From assembly GCF_900156175.1 (NCBI RefSeq), contig NZ_FTMV01000021.1, forward strand, positions 1-64,000: a DNA stretch of 64,000 nucleotides. The letters are read 5' to 3'. The notes below the pieces were generated by a model that worked only from the letters and a program-made list of their open reading frames with translations, was not told the DNA's origin and searched no databases. Positions 44,665 to 54,033 of the stretch are shown here, one piece after another. The position numbers and the translations under genes were made by a program. The stretch is from Janthinobacterium sp. TND4EL3. Its GTDB lineage: Bacteria; Pseudomonadota; Gammaproteobacteria; Burkholderiales; Burkholderiaceae_D. The first letter of the stretch is position 1; the number at the start of each line of letters is the position of its first letter.

Positions 44665-44750
44665 GTATGGCCAACTATTTTGAGTTCCATCAATATGCCA
44701 GCGCCCGCCATGGTTAGCATGAACCAAGGAAACTATGCGATGGAGGCAAT

Positions 44751-47525
44751 ATGGATGGTGGCGAGCTGGCAGCCGATCTGGCGCGCCTTTTCGGGGCGGG
44801 CAGACAAGTCCAGGACAGCCGCTTGCTGCGCATGGATTTTCCGCGCGAGGACGGTCCGCCCGATACCGCGCTGCTGGTCAACAGCTTGCGCGCACACGAG
44901 GAAATGTCACGCGACTTCCGCTTCGACGTCGAAGTGCTGTCGGACAATCTCCACGTCCCCCTGACGGCGATGATGGGGCGCATGGTCACGATTTCGCTGG
45001 TGCGCGATGACGGCAGCTTGCGCTATTTCAATGGTTATGTCGGCGAATTTCGCCTGTTGCGCAGCGATGGCGGTTTCGCGTTCTACCAGATGGTGCTGCA
45101 ACCCTGGCTGGCGTTTTCCAGGCTGCGCATGGACAACGTCTCGTTCCACGAACGCACGGTCATCGACATCAGCGAAACGACCTTCGATCATTATTTGCAG
45201 CGCGACTGGCAAAACCGGCTGCATGAGGAAAAAGCGATATTAAGCTGCGCCAACCAGCATAATGAAACCGATTACAACCATCTGCACCGGCGCTGGGAAG
45301 ACCAGGGGATCCATTACTGGTATGAACATCGCGCCGACGGCCATACGCTGTGTCTGGGCGACAACACCTGGCTGAGCGACAGCATCGATCCAGGCGACGA
45401 CCATGCCAGCGCAGCCGACGAGATGGCGTTTCGCAGCGGCGCCGGCTCGCTGGAGCGCGACGGCATACGCGATTGGCAGGCAATACGCAAGATCGCTTCA
45501 GGCTCGCTCACGCTGGCCAGCTTCAACTACAAGCATCCGTATGCCAGCCGCGCCAGCGGCTACGCGCTGCACGAGCAGGGCGATGTGTTTGCCCATGAAC
45601 TGTATCAAGACACCGGCTATGGCTATGCCGGCATGGGTGACGGCGAAGCGCTGGCGCAACGCCGCCTGGAGGAGCATCACTGCCAGGCGCAATACTTCGA
45701 CGCTGGCGGCAATCACCGCTGCGCCCAGGCCGGGCGCAGTTTCACGCTGGGCGGACACTTCAGCGGCACGCCATCCATGCCGGTCAGAGGTGAGGAGGCG
45801 CGCCCGGACATCGGCTCGCGCGAATACCTGATCCTGTCGGTCGATCATCTCGCCAGCAACAATTACCAGGCAGGCACGGGCGCGAAGTCGCATTATGAGA
45901 ACCGTTTTCGCTGCATCCGCAAGAGCATCCGCTGGTATCCGGGGCGGCAGTTCAACAGCACGCCTTGCGCGTTGCCCGGCGTGCAGACGGCGATCGTCAC
46001 CGGTCCGGCAGGCGAAACCATCCATACCGATGGGCTGGGCCGGGTGAAGGTGCAATTCCACTGGGACCGTCTGGGCAAGTTCGACGCGGGCAGTTCGCCC
46101 TGGATCCGGGTCATGACGCCATGGGCGGGCCAGGCGTTTGGCCAGATCGCGCTGCCGCGCATCGGCCAGGAAGTGCTGATCCAATTTCTCGACGGCAATA
46201 TCGACCGTCCCGTCATCGTCGGCGCGGTGTACAACGGCAACCATGCGCCGCCGTGGAATTTGCCGGGGCAATGCGTGCTGGGCGGCTGGCGCAGCGCCGA
46301 GCTGATGCCTGGCGGCGGCTACGGCGTGCGCGGCAACCAGCTGGTACTCGACGACACGCACCAGCGCATCCAGGCGCAACTGAAAAGCGATCATCAGCAC
46401 AGCCAATTGTCGCTCGGCTGCATCAGCCGCATCGAGGATGCCCGCGGCCGCAAGGATGCGCGTGGCGAAGGCTGGGAACTGGCGTCGGACGCCTGGGGCG
46501 TGGCGCGCGCGGGCCGCGGCATGTTGCTGACCACCGAGGCACGCCCTGGCGCCGCCTCGCATATCAAGAGCATGGATGAAACCTTGCGCCGGTTGGCCGA
46601 GGCTGCTGAACGGCACAAGGCGCTTGCCGCCCTGGCGCAGCATTACGGTGCGCAAGAAAGCGCCGCCCAGCAGGGGGCCGCCGCCGATGTGCTGATAGCC
46701 CAGCATGCCGGGATCAAGGGCGGTGCCGGCAGTGGCGAACACGCATTTCCCGAACTATCGAAGCCGCATCTGGTGCTGGCCAGTCCGGCCGGTATCGAAA
46801 CGACGACCGCGCAATCGACGCACATCGCCAGCGCCGAGCACACGGCGTTGACGACCGGGCACGACCTGTCGCTGGCGGCCGGCGGCGGCCTGTTCGCCAG
46901 CATCGGCGCGGCGCTGCGCCTGTTCGTCCACAAGGCGGGCATGAAACTGATCGCGGCAGCCGGCCCGGTGCAGATCGCGGCGCAAACCGATACGGTCGAT
47001 ATCGTCGCCCACAAGGTGCTGGAATTGATCAGTCAGGCCGACTGGGTGCATATTCGCGGCCGTAAGGGCGTGCGCCTGCATGGCGCCGATTGCATGCTTG
47101 AAATTAGCGACAAGGTACAGTTTTTTACCACGTCGCCGACGCTGTTCCATGGAAACCTGGAAACGCTGGCGCCCAAGAACCGGCCGCAACCGGAGCTGGA
47201 GCCGCCCATCGCGCCGGCAGCGGGGCAGTTGCAGCATACGATACAGGGCCATGCGGATGGGGGCCAGTACGCCAATGTGCCGTACACGCTGTACAACGGG
47301 GAAGCCGAAGTCGAGCAAGGCCTGACCGACGAATTTGGCCGCATCCTGATCGCGCACCAGGACGGCACGCCGCGCTACCGTGTCGTCCTGGGCAATGGCG
47401 AAGAGTTTTCATTGCAAGCGAGCGCGCGCTTCGACCCGAACGCGGCGCCGGACGGCGAACAGACGCTGTCGAACCGCGGTTTGCGCGCATTCGACGACAC
47501 GGCCGATGGCCGCGGGGTTCAATGA
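44751..47525 (+). CDS. vgrG: Type VI secretion tip protein VgrG with C-terminal extension
   Basis: A 924-residue spike protein. A gp27-like domain (about 25-400) contains FRFDVEVLSDN and DYNHLHRRWEDQGIHYWYEH. A gp5 OB-fold (about 415-500) has GLGRVKVQFHWDR and ARIGQEVLIQFLDGNIDRP-like motifs. The DUF2345 beta-helix spans about 630-830. The last ~80 residues (QYANVPYTLYNGEAEVEQGLTDEFGRI) look like a transthyretin-like beta-sandwich, the type of domain that carries lipase effectors on some VgrGs. A GGAGG site precedes ATG 44751. The next gene is a phospholipase, its likely cargo. Other T6SS structural genes are absent from the window. Confidence 0.93.
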   Translation: MDGGELAADLARLFGAGRQVQDSRLLRMDFPREDGPPDTALLVNSLRAHEEMSRDFRFDVEVLSDNLHVPLTAMMGRMVTISLVRDDGSLRYFNGYVGEFRLLRSDGGFAFYQMVLQPWLAFSRLRMDNVSFHERTVIDISETTFDHYLQRDWQNRLHEEKAILSCANQHNETDYNHLHRRWEDQGIHYWYEHRADGHTLCLGDNTWLSDSIDPGDDHASAADEMAFRSGAGSLERDGIRDWQAIRKIASGSLTLASFNYKHPYASRASGYALHEQGDVFAHELYQDTGYGYAGMGDGEALAQRRLEEHHCQAQYFDAGGNHRCAQAGRSFTLGGHFSGTPSMPVRGEEARPDIGSREYLILSVDHLASNNYQAGTGAKSHYENRFRCIRKSIRWYPGRQFNSTPCALPGVQTAIVTGPAGETIHTDGLGRVKVQFHWDRLGKFDAGSSPWIRVMTPWAGQAFGQIALPRIGQEVLIQFLDGNIDRPVIVGAVYNGNHAPPWNLPGQCVLGGWRSAELMPGGGYGVRGNQLVLDDTHQRIQAQLKSDHQHSQLSLGCISRIEDARGRKDARGEGWELASDAWGVARAGRGMLLTTEARPGAASHIKSMDETLRRLAEAAERHKALAALAQHYGAQESAAQQGAAADVLIAQHAGIKGGAGSGEHAFPELSKPHLVLASPAGIETTTAQSTHIASAEHTALTTGHDLSLAAGGGLFASIGAALRLFVHKAGMKLIAAAGPVQIAAQTDTVDIVAHKVLELISQADWVHIRGRKGVRLHGADCMLEISDKVQFFTTSPTLFHGNLETLAPKNRPQPELEPPIAPAAGQLQHTIQGHADGGQYANVPYTLYNGEAEVEQGLTDEFGRILIAHQDGTPRYRVVLGNGEEFSLQASARFDPNAAPDGEQTLSNRGLRAFDDTADGRGVQ

Positions 47526-47550
47526 TTCACGACACTGACTGGAGAGCGCC

Positions 47551-49548
47551 ATGCCTGAATCGAGCGGCCGCATCGAAACCACCCACATCGACGAAGTCGG
47601 ACGGACTGCGACGAGTTCGCTCCAGTGGCTGCTGGAAAACCGCAACCTGAAGGGCAAGGCCACTCATCCGATTACGCATAACAACAAGCTGACACTGTTC
47701 ATTTGCGGACAGGAAGGGTTCGCCGACATCGCCAGCGAGATTGCCAAGGCTAAAAAGTCCATCGACCTGTGCTGCTGGGGTTTCGACCCGGGCATGGAAC
47801 TGGTGCGCGGCAACAGCGCCACCTGGCCGCGTGGCGAAACGTTTGGCGACTTGCTGATCGCCGCCGCACGGCGTCACGTCAGGGTGCGCCTGCTGGTCTG
47901 GTATGACCGGATCGGTTCGCCGATAGCGCGCACTATGCCGGGCTATTCGCACGATACCTCGCCATGGAAAACCGGTGGACAGCGCGCCGATGACATCAGC
48001 GCAAAAGCCAGTCTGGCGATGTTGCACGATGCGGTCGCCAGGAAACCGGAATTCAGCGGCGGTTACAGGGGGGATAGGGTCCGGCCCGAGGATATCCCAA
48101 TGCTGGCGCGTGAAGAATATTGCCACAGCTGGTATGCGGCCGCGTTCCATGGCTTGTTGGAGGGCCTGGAGATTCGCTTGCGGCACGGCGACAGCACCGC
48201 GATCAGCAAGAGTATCTCTACCGAAATAAACCAGCCGCACGGCTTGACGATGGGAGAAATTGAAAAGCCCGGCATGCAATACCTGGGCACGCATCACCAG
48301 AAGCCGGTCCTGATCGATTTCTCCCACGAAAAGGGATCCAAGGCCGTCGGCTATGTGATGGGCCTGAACTCGGTGACCGATTATTGGGACACGACGGCCC
48401 ATCTGCTCGACGACACGCGCCGCGAACAGGGCGGTGTCAACGAGCGGCGCGAGTGTTTGCAGGGAATGGCCGCGGACGGCGGGTTCTCCACGCTGAAACC
48501 GTACCAGGATTATGCCTGCCGCATCGACGGTGGCAAGGCATTGATCGAGCTGTACAACAATTTCGTGAAGGCATGGGACCGCGCGATCGACGACCGCACG
48601 CATCAGGCCGCCGGGGAATGCGTGAGTTGGTATTCGTCATGTAAAAACCCGCCGGCCCAGCTGTTGCGCAAGGCCGGGCCGGATGACTCCACCGTGCAGA
48701 TCGTCCTGACGCAGCCAGAGGAGCAGGACAAGACGATCAAGGAAACCTACTTTCGCGCCGTGACCCAGGCCAGCCTGGCGGCCGGCTACCTGTACGTGGA
48801 AAACCAGTATTTCCAGTATGAAGAATGGGCCCGGCACTTGCTGGCCGAGCGCAAGAAGGTGGTCGCCGCGTGGAAGGCCGGCAGTGTCAAGGCGGGCAAG
48901 AGTCTTGAAGACATGCCGGTCATGCACGTATTCATCGTCATCCCCGTGCCGGAGCGCGCGCAGATGGTGCCGCGCACCCACGATACGCTGGCGGCGCTGG
49001 GGCAGCACGCTGGCATGACGGGTCAAAACAAGATGATCGATGACTACAACAAGCAGCCGAAAACCCGGCATGTCAGAGGCGGATTCGGCATCACCAACGA
49101 GGTGGAAGTCAAGTTGCCCGACGTGGTGCAGCATGCCAACGGCATCAACAAACCCGGCGTGATGACACTCGAAAGCGAATTCGGGCTGAAGGTATCGGTG
49201 GCCATGCTCAATGTCAGTGCGTTTGACAAGGACCGCTGGCGCTACCGTGAAATCTACATCCATTCCAAATTGATGCTGGTCGACGACGTGTTCATGACGC
49301 TGGGCAGCGCCAACCTGAACCAGCGCAGCATGGCCGTCGACAGCGAGATCAATATCGCCACCGACGACCACCGCGTGGCCCGCGATTTGCGCAAGCGGGT
49401 GTGGCGCATGCATAGCGGGGGATTGGTCGATGGAGGGGGCGGGACGAAGGAGGCGATTGTATTGGCGTTCGGGAACTGGGTGAAATTAATGAAAGATAAT
49501 CGTAGGAAAAAAATTCGTATTCTGAAAATTCTGCAGATAAAAAAATGA
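47551..49548 (+). CDS. Phospholipase D effector of the Tle5 type
   Basis: A 665-residue protein with two HKD motifs: HQKPVLID (His249, Lys251, Asp256) followed by GLNS, and HSKLMLVD (His571, Lys573, Asp578) followed by LGSANLNQRS. These are the paired catalytic motifs of phospholipase D. There is no signal peptide, as expected for a T6SS cargo. Position 25 bases after vgrG and before three lipoprotein genes fits the Tle5 (PldA/PldB) effector layout known from Pseudomonas. It should hydrolyse phosphatidylethanolamine in the periplasm of target cells. The C-terminal end is Lys/Arg/Ile-rich and AT-rich, unlike the rest. Confidence 0.9.
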   Translation: MPESSGRIETTHIDEVGRTATSSLQWLLENRNLKGKATHPITHNNKLTLFICGQEGFADIASEIAKAKKSIDLCCWGFDPGMELVRGNSATWPRGETFGDLLIAAARRHVRVRLLVWYDRIGSPIARTMPGYSHDTSPWKTGGQRADDISAKASLAMLHDAVARKPEFSGGYRGDRVRPEDIPMLAREEYCHSWYAAAFHGLLEGLEIRLRHGDSTAISKSISTEINQPHGLTMGEIEKPGMQYLGTHHQKPVLIDFSHEKGSKAVGYVMGLNSVTDYWDTTAHLLDDTRREQGGVNERRECLQGMAADGGFSTLKPYQDYACRIDGGKALIELYNNFVKAWDRAIDDRTHQAAGECVSWYSSCKNPPAQLLRKAGPDDSTVQIVLTQPEEQDKTIKETYFRAVTQASLAAGYLYVENQYFQYEEWARHLLAERKKVVAAWKAGSVKAGKSLEDMPVMHVFIVIPVPERAQMVPRTHDTLAALGQHAGMTGQNKMIDDYNKQPKTRHVRGGFGITNEVEVKLPDVVQHANGINKPGVMTLESEFGLKVSVAMLNVSAFDKDRWRYREIYIHSKLMLVDDVFMTLGSANLNQRSMAVDSEINIATDDHRVARDLRKRVWRMHSGGLVDGGGGTKEAIVLAFGNWVKLMKDNRRKKIRILKILQIKK

Positions 49549-49606
49549 CCGGTTTTTTGCTGCCATTGGAAGATAAACGCAGCTCCACGATACGCTTGGG
49601 GTGAGC

Positions 49607-51205
49607 ATGAAAAAGTATAAAAATTTCCCCCTTCCCCTGCCTGTTTTTATCTTGGCAGTTTTCCTGATTCTCACTTTAGGCGCCTGCAAAATGTCAAATG
49701 ACACGAAAGAAGTCCTGCCGCGCAACCAAAGCCTGCTGCTTTTCAATCCCCATGCCGCGGATTTTATCTGTGAAACCGAGGCGAGCAAGGTGCCTCCGAT
49801 CGATGCGCAAGCGGAGGACTGGTTTCTCGAAGCACGCGTTTTGGAAGATCCTGAAATTTTCGTGGAAGACCGCGATTACAAAAAAATCGTTGATCTGACG
49901 CGTCAGGCGGCAGAGCGATTGCACTGGAAGGCGATGCTCAATCTGGCCAGCTTGTATGTGGAAGGGCGCGATCCGTTATACGGTAATGAAGAGGCGGTAC
50001 AACTGGTGGAAAAGGCGATGCGGCTGGGCATACCGGCGGCCTATGACCGGATGGGGACTTATTATGCGAATAGCACTGGCGTTGACGGCGACATCACTCG
50101 CGCCTATGCATTCTGGCAAAAGGCTGCTGTCATGGGAAATCCTCAGGCGATGGCATTTTTGGCGGATAAATTAAATGTTGGACCCGCCAGTGAAGGGGCG
50201 GGCTATTGGTCCAATATTCCCATCGCGACAAAAATGCTGGAATGTGCATTCGGGCAAGGATATGGTCCCGCAGCATTTGATTTGCATTATTTGTATGTGT
50301 CTCCACGGGCTGCCAATGGGAAAATAAATGGCTCGCGTAACGCTGAAACAAAAAATCGTGCATTAAAGGTATTGCATGAAGGTGTTAAGTTTGGTTGTGA
50401 GGATTGTGCAAATGCATTGGCAATTGAATTTGGTTCACCTTTTAATCTTGCCGATATGCTGGCGCCATATGTGGACAAGGCTCGTGGAGAGCGATATCGT
50501 ATGCTTAGTAATGCCCTCGGCTTCAACCCCAATCGCCGCTTTCCCAACCTCGATAAAATCCTGCCATTGCCACCGGCCGATCTGCCGCCCTGGGATGGTC
50601 AACGAAAAAGCCTGCTCGACGCCGCCATGGGTGTCCGTCCGCCGCCCGCCACCCCGCAGCCAGGCGCCGCCGCGCTGTTGCAAACACCATATTTCCTGGC
50701 CGCCGACTATGCGCTGCGTCCCGCCGGTTTGCACAGCGACGCGCCGACTGCGCCGTTTTCCGCATACTGGCAACCGGCCGCTGGGCAGGGTTTGACGGAA
50801 GCGGCCCGGCTGTTCAGTGAAGGCGAAGCATTCCGCCATTTCAGCGTGCTCGATACCGCTGGCAAGGGCCGTTACGGCCCCGTGACGTGGGAACAGTGCC
50901 TGACGATACGGCACAACCATGGGGCAGTGGAACCGCGCGCGGCGCGCGGTTTGCTGCGCGAGGTGGCGCGGCCCGAGCCTTTGTTGAGCTGCGCTTGCGA
51001 CCAGGCCTGTCCGGTCAGCGGCGTCTGGCAACCGTGGGTGGCGGCCGACCATCCGCTGCAGGCCATCGTCAACCAGTACTGGCGCCAGACTTGGCTGACC
51101 CAGGGCGCGCCGTTCCCGCGACCGCGCCGCGACTGGCAACTGGACTTGCCAGATAGCGACGTGACGTGGCATTTGATGGATGCCTCCCTTCCTGATCTTG
51201 GATAA
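49607..51205 (+). CDS. Sel1-repeat lipoprotein, probable Tle5 immunity protein, copy 1
   Basis: A protein of 532 residues. The signal ends in LTLGAC (lipidated Cys near 28; +2 is Lys, so not inner-membrane retained). Sel1/TPR-like helical repeats run from about 95 to 285 (AMLNLASLYVEGRDPLYG, AAYDRMGTYYANSTG, ALKVLHEGVKFGCEDCANALA). A Pro-rich linker (LPLPPADLPPWDG) leads to a C-terminal domain (365-532) with several Cys (LLSCACDQACPV). It lies 58 bases after the phospholipase gene. Tle5 immunity proteins act in the periplasm, and the Pseudomonas PldB locus also has three tandem copies. The start is ATG 49607 with GGGG upstream; GTG 49601 is possible. Confidence 0.85.
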   Translation: MKKYKNFPLPLPVFILAVFLILTLGACKMSNDTKEVLPRNQSLLLFNPHAADFICETEASKVPPIDAQAEDWFLEARVLEDPEIFVEDRDYKKIVDLTRQAAERLHWKAMLNLASLYVEGRDPLYGNEEAVQLVEKAMRLGIPAAYDRMGTYYANSTGVDGDITRAYAFWQKAAVMGNPQAMAFLADKLNVGPASEGAGYWSNIPIATKMLECAFGQGYGPAAFDLHYLYVSPRAANGKINGSRNAETKNRALKVLHEGVKFGCEDCANALAIEFGSPFNLADMLAPYVDKARGERYRMLSNALGFNPNRRFPNLDKILPLPPADLPPWDGQRKSLLDAAMGVRPPPATPQPGAAALLQTPYFLAADYALRPAGLHSDAPTAPFSAYWQPAAGQGLTEAARLFSEGEAFRHFSVLDTAGKGRYGPVTWEQCLTIRHNHGAVEPRAARGLLREVARPEPLLSCACDQACPVSGVWQPWVAADHPLQAIVNQYWRQTWLTQGAPFPRPRRDWQLDLPDSDVTWHLMDASLPDLG

Positions 51206-51209
51206 GGCA

Positions 51210-52802
51210 ATGGATCGCAATCACTCCAGCATGGCTGCCATGAGAGGACGCTTCGCGTCACTTATTTTCTTGTGCTGCCTGCTTGCCTGCAAAATGCCAG
51301 ACGACAAAGTCTTGCCACGCAACCAAAGCCTGCCCCTCTTCAATCCGCATGTTCCTGACTTCATTTGCGAAATCGAGGCAAGCAAGGTGCCGCCCATCGA
51401 TGCGCAAGCGGAGGATTGGTTCCTCGAAGCGCGCGCCATGGAAGATCCCGAAATTGCCGTGGAAGACCGCGATTACAAAAAAATCGTCGCTCTGACGCGT
51501 CAGGCGGCAGAGCGATTGCACTGGAAGGCGATGCTCAATCTGGCCAGCCTGTATGTGGAAGGGCGCGATCCGTTATACGGTAATGAAGAGGCGATACAAC
51601 TGGTGGAAAAGGCGATGCGGCTGGGCATACCGGCGGCCTATGACCGGATGGGGACTTATTATGCGAATAGCACCGGCGTTGACGGCGACATCACTCGCGC
51701 CTATGCATTCTGGCAAAAGGCTGCTGTCATGGGAAATCCTCAGGCGATGGCATTTTTAGGAGAGAAATTAAGAGCGGGAACAGATGGTGCGATTCCAGGA
51801 TATTGGGCCAATATTCCTGTAGCGATAAAAATGATGGCATGTGCGCTTTCTCAGGGATACGGGCCTGCTGCGTTTAACCTGCACTATTTGTATGCAATAC
51901 CAAGAGCTGCGAATGGCGATGAGATTGGCGATCGAACTCCTACAACCAAACAGCGTGCTTTAAATGTATTGCATGAGGGTGTCAAGTTTGGCTGCGCAGA
52001 ATGTGCGAGCGCACTGGCAATTGAATTTGGTTCTCCTTTTGATCTTGCCGATATGCTGGCGCCATATGTGGACAAAGCTCGCGGTGAACGTTATGCGGTA
52101 CTTAATCGTGCCCTCGGCTTCAACCCCAATCGCCGCTTTCCCAACCTCGATAAAATCCTGCCATTGCCACCGGCCGATCTGCCGCCCTGGGATGGTCAAC
52201 GAAAGAGCCTGCTTGACGCCGCCATGGGCGTCCGCCCACCGCCCGCCACCCCGCAGCCAAGCGCCGCCTCGCTGTTGCAAAAACCATATTTCCTGGCCGC
52301 TAACTATGCGCTGCACCCCACCGGCTTGCACAGCGACGCGCCGACTGCGCCGTTTTCCGCATACTGGCAACCTGCCGCTGGGCAGGGCTTGACGGAACCG
52401 GCCCGACTATTTCACAAAGGCGAAGCGTTCCGCCATTTCAGCACGCTGGATGCTGATGGAAACAGTCGTTATGGCCCCGTGACGTGGGAGCAGTGCCTGA
52501 CGATACGGCACAACCATGGCGCCGTGGAACCGCGCGCGGTGCAGGGTTTGCTGCGCGAGGTAGCGCGGCCCGAGCCTTTGTTGAGCTGCGCTTGCGACCA
52601 GGTCTGTCCGGTCAGCGGCGTCTGGCAACCGTGGGTGGCTGCTGACCATCCGCTGCAGGCCATCGTCAACCAGTACTGGCGCCAGGCGTGGCTGAACCAG
52701 GGCGCACCGTTCCCGCGACCGCGCCGCGACTGGCTGCTCGATTTGCCTGACTACGAGGTGACGTGGCATTTGATGGATGCGTCCCTTCCTGATCTTGGAT
52801 AA
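51210..52802 (+). CDS. Sel1-repeat lipoprotein, probable Tle5 immunity protein, copy 2
   Basis: A protein of 530 residues, 4 bases after copy 1. The signal peptide is a different one (ASLIFLCCLLAC/KMPDD), sharing its sequence with copy 3. Repeats, linker and C-terminal domain match copy 1 closely, except for residues around 185-300, where many substitutions and small indels occur (for example LRAGTDGAIPGYWANIPVAIKMMACALSQ). The start at 51210 is set by the AAGG site and the lipoprotein signal. The full C-terminal domain with its Cys cluster is kept. It is expected to protect against the same or a related phospholipase. Confidence 0.85.
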   Translation: MDRNHSSMAAMRGRFASLIFLCCLLACKMPDDKVLPRNQSLPLFNPHVPDFICEIEASKVPPIDAQAEDWFLEARAMEDPEIAVEDRDYKKIVALTRQAAERLHWKAMLNLASLYVEGRDPLYGNEEAIQLVEKAMRLGIPAAYDRMGTYYANSTGVDGDITRAYAFWQKAAVMGNPQAMAFLGEKLRAGTDGAIPGYWANIPVAIKMMACALSQGYGPAAFNLHYLYAIPRAANGDEIGDRTPTTKQRALNVLHEGVKFGCAECASALAIEFGSPFDLADMLAPYVDKARGERYAVLNRALGFNPNRRFPNLDKILPLPPADLPPWDGQRKSLLDAAMGVRPPPATPQPSAASLLQKPYFLAANYALHPTGLHSDAPTAPFSAYWQPAAGQGLTEPARLFHKGEAFRHFSTLDADGNSRYGPVTWEQCLTIRHNHGAVEPRAVQGLLREVARPEPLLSCACDQVCPVSGVWQPWVAADHPLQAIVNQYWRQAWLNQGAPFPRPRRDWLLDLPDYEVTWHLMDASLPDLG

Positions 52803-52806
52803 GGCA

Positions 52807-53904
52807 ATGGATAGCAATCAATCCAGCATGGCTGCCGCGAGAGGACGCCTTGCGTCGCTTATTGTCTTGTGCTGCCTGCTTGCCTGCAAAATGCCTAACG
52901 ACAAAGTCTTGCCACGTAACCAGAGCCTGCCGCTCTTCAATCCGCATGTTCCTGACTTCATTTGCGAAATCGAGGCAAGCAAGGTGCCGCCCATCGATGC
53001 GCAAGCCGAGGACTGGTTCCTCGAAGCGCGCGCCTTGGAAGATCCCGAAATTGCCGTGGAAGACCGCGACTACAAAAAAATCGTCGATTTGACGCGTCAG
53101 GCGGCAGAGCGATTGCACTGGAAGGCGATGCTCAATCTGGCCAGCCTGTATGTGGAAGGGCGCGATCCTTTATATGGTGAGGAAGAAGCGGTGCAACTGG
53201 TGGAAAAGGCGATGCGGCTGGGCATACCGGCGGCGTATGACCGGATGGGAACGTATTATGCGAATGGCACGGGTGTCAACGGCGACATCACGCGTGCTTA
53301 TGCCTTTTGGCAAAAAGCGGCGCAGATGGGTAACCCGCAAGCGCTGGGTTTTTTAGGCGAGAAATTAACGGCTGGCGAGGATCACCCAGGTATTGATATG
53401 TGGGGCAACATCCCTGTAGCAACCAAAATGCTCGAGTGCGCGCTTGCACAAGGGTATGGCCAAGCTGCATTTGATTTGCATTATTTGTATGTGGTTTTAA
53501 GATCATCTGATGGGGCCGCAAACGGGGACAGTACCCCTGAAACAAAAGCGCGCGCTCTAAAGGTATTGCATGAGGGTGTCAAATTCGGTTGTGAAAATTG
53601 CGCTAACGCATTGCAAATAGAATTTGACCATCCCTTTGATTTATCCAATATGTTTACTCCGCACATCGATAAGGCTCGAGCCTTACGATATGGAGTGTTA
53701 GGAGATGCCCTCGGCTTCAACCCCAATCGCCGCTTTCCCAACCTCGATAAAATCCTGCCATTGCCACCGGCCGATCTGCCGCCGTGGGATGGTCAACGAA
53801 AGAGCCTGCTCGACGCCGCCATGGGTGTCCGTCCGCCGCCCGCCACCCCGCAGCCAGGCGCCGCCGCGCTGTTGCAACAACCGCACTTCCTGGCCGCCGG
53901 CTAG
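52807..53904 (+). CDS. Sel1-repeat lipoprotein, copy 3, C-terminally truncated
   Basis: A protein of 365 residues. The N-terminal signal (LLAC/KMPND) and Sel1 region are like copies 1 and 2 but with the most divergent core (residues about 180-300). The reading frame ends at TAG 53902-53904, where copies 1 and 2 read TAT (Tyr) in LAADYAL/LAANYAL. The DNA stays alignable for only about 25 more bases, so the ~165-residue Cys-bearing C-terminal domain has been deleted as well. It may be a decaying copy or a stable short form that keeps the repeat domain. Confidence 0.82.
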   Translation: MDSNQSSMAAARGRLASLIVLCCLLACKMPNDKVLPRNQSLPLFNPHVPDFICEIEASKVPPIDAQAEDWFLEARALEDPEIAVEDRDYKKIVDLTRQAAERLHWKAMLNLASLYVEGRDPLYGEEEAVQLVEKAMRLGIPAAYDRMGTYYANGTGVNGDITRAYAFWQKAAQMGNPQALGFLGEKLTAGEDHPGIDMWGNIPVATKMLECALAQGYGQAAFDLHYLYVVLRSSDGAANGDSTPETKARALKVLHEGVKFGCENCANALQIEFDHPFDLSNMFTPHIDKARALRYGVLGDALGFNPNRRFPNLDKILPLPPADLPPWDGQRKSLLDAAMGVRPPPATPQPGAAALLQQPHFLAAG

Positions 53905-54033
53905 GCGCAGCGTCCCGCCGGTTTGCGGTCCCGGCATGGCCCCGCACTGTTCACGCGCCACGGCCTGCCGCATGGACTGTGCCACGTATAATTTCCCGCA
54001 CTATCCACCGCTATTTTTTTTCGACAGGTTCCC

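Larger units (their letters stand above)
49607..53929 (+). repeat. Three tandem ~1.6-kb paralogous gene copies (mosaic)
   Basis: Copies start at 49607, 51210 and 52807. The first part of each gene and a block near 50513-50680, 52112-52270 and 53707-53870 are almost identical at DNA level, while the blocks at about 50160-50510, 51760-52110 and 53345-53705 differ strongly and are visibly more AT-rich. Copy 2 matches copy 3 in its signal-peptide region but copy 1 in its Sel1 region. Homology in copy 3 ends near 53929, 25 bases past a stop codon. Confidence 0.88.

Noticed and set aside
49607..53904. CRISPR or satellite repeat
   Set aside because: The repetition is whole-gene duplication with coding constraint, not short spaced repeats.
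52807..53904. Simple frameshift or sequencing error in immunity copy 3
   Set aside because: DNA homology to the other copies stops about 25 bases after the stop, so the C-terminal part is absent in every frame.
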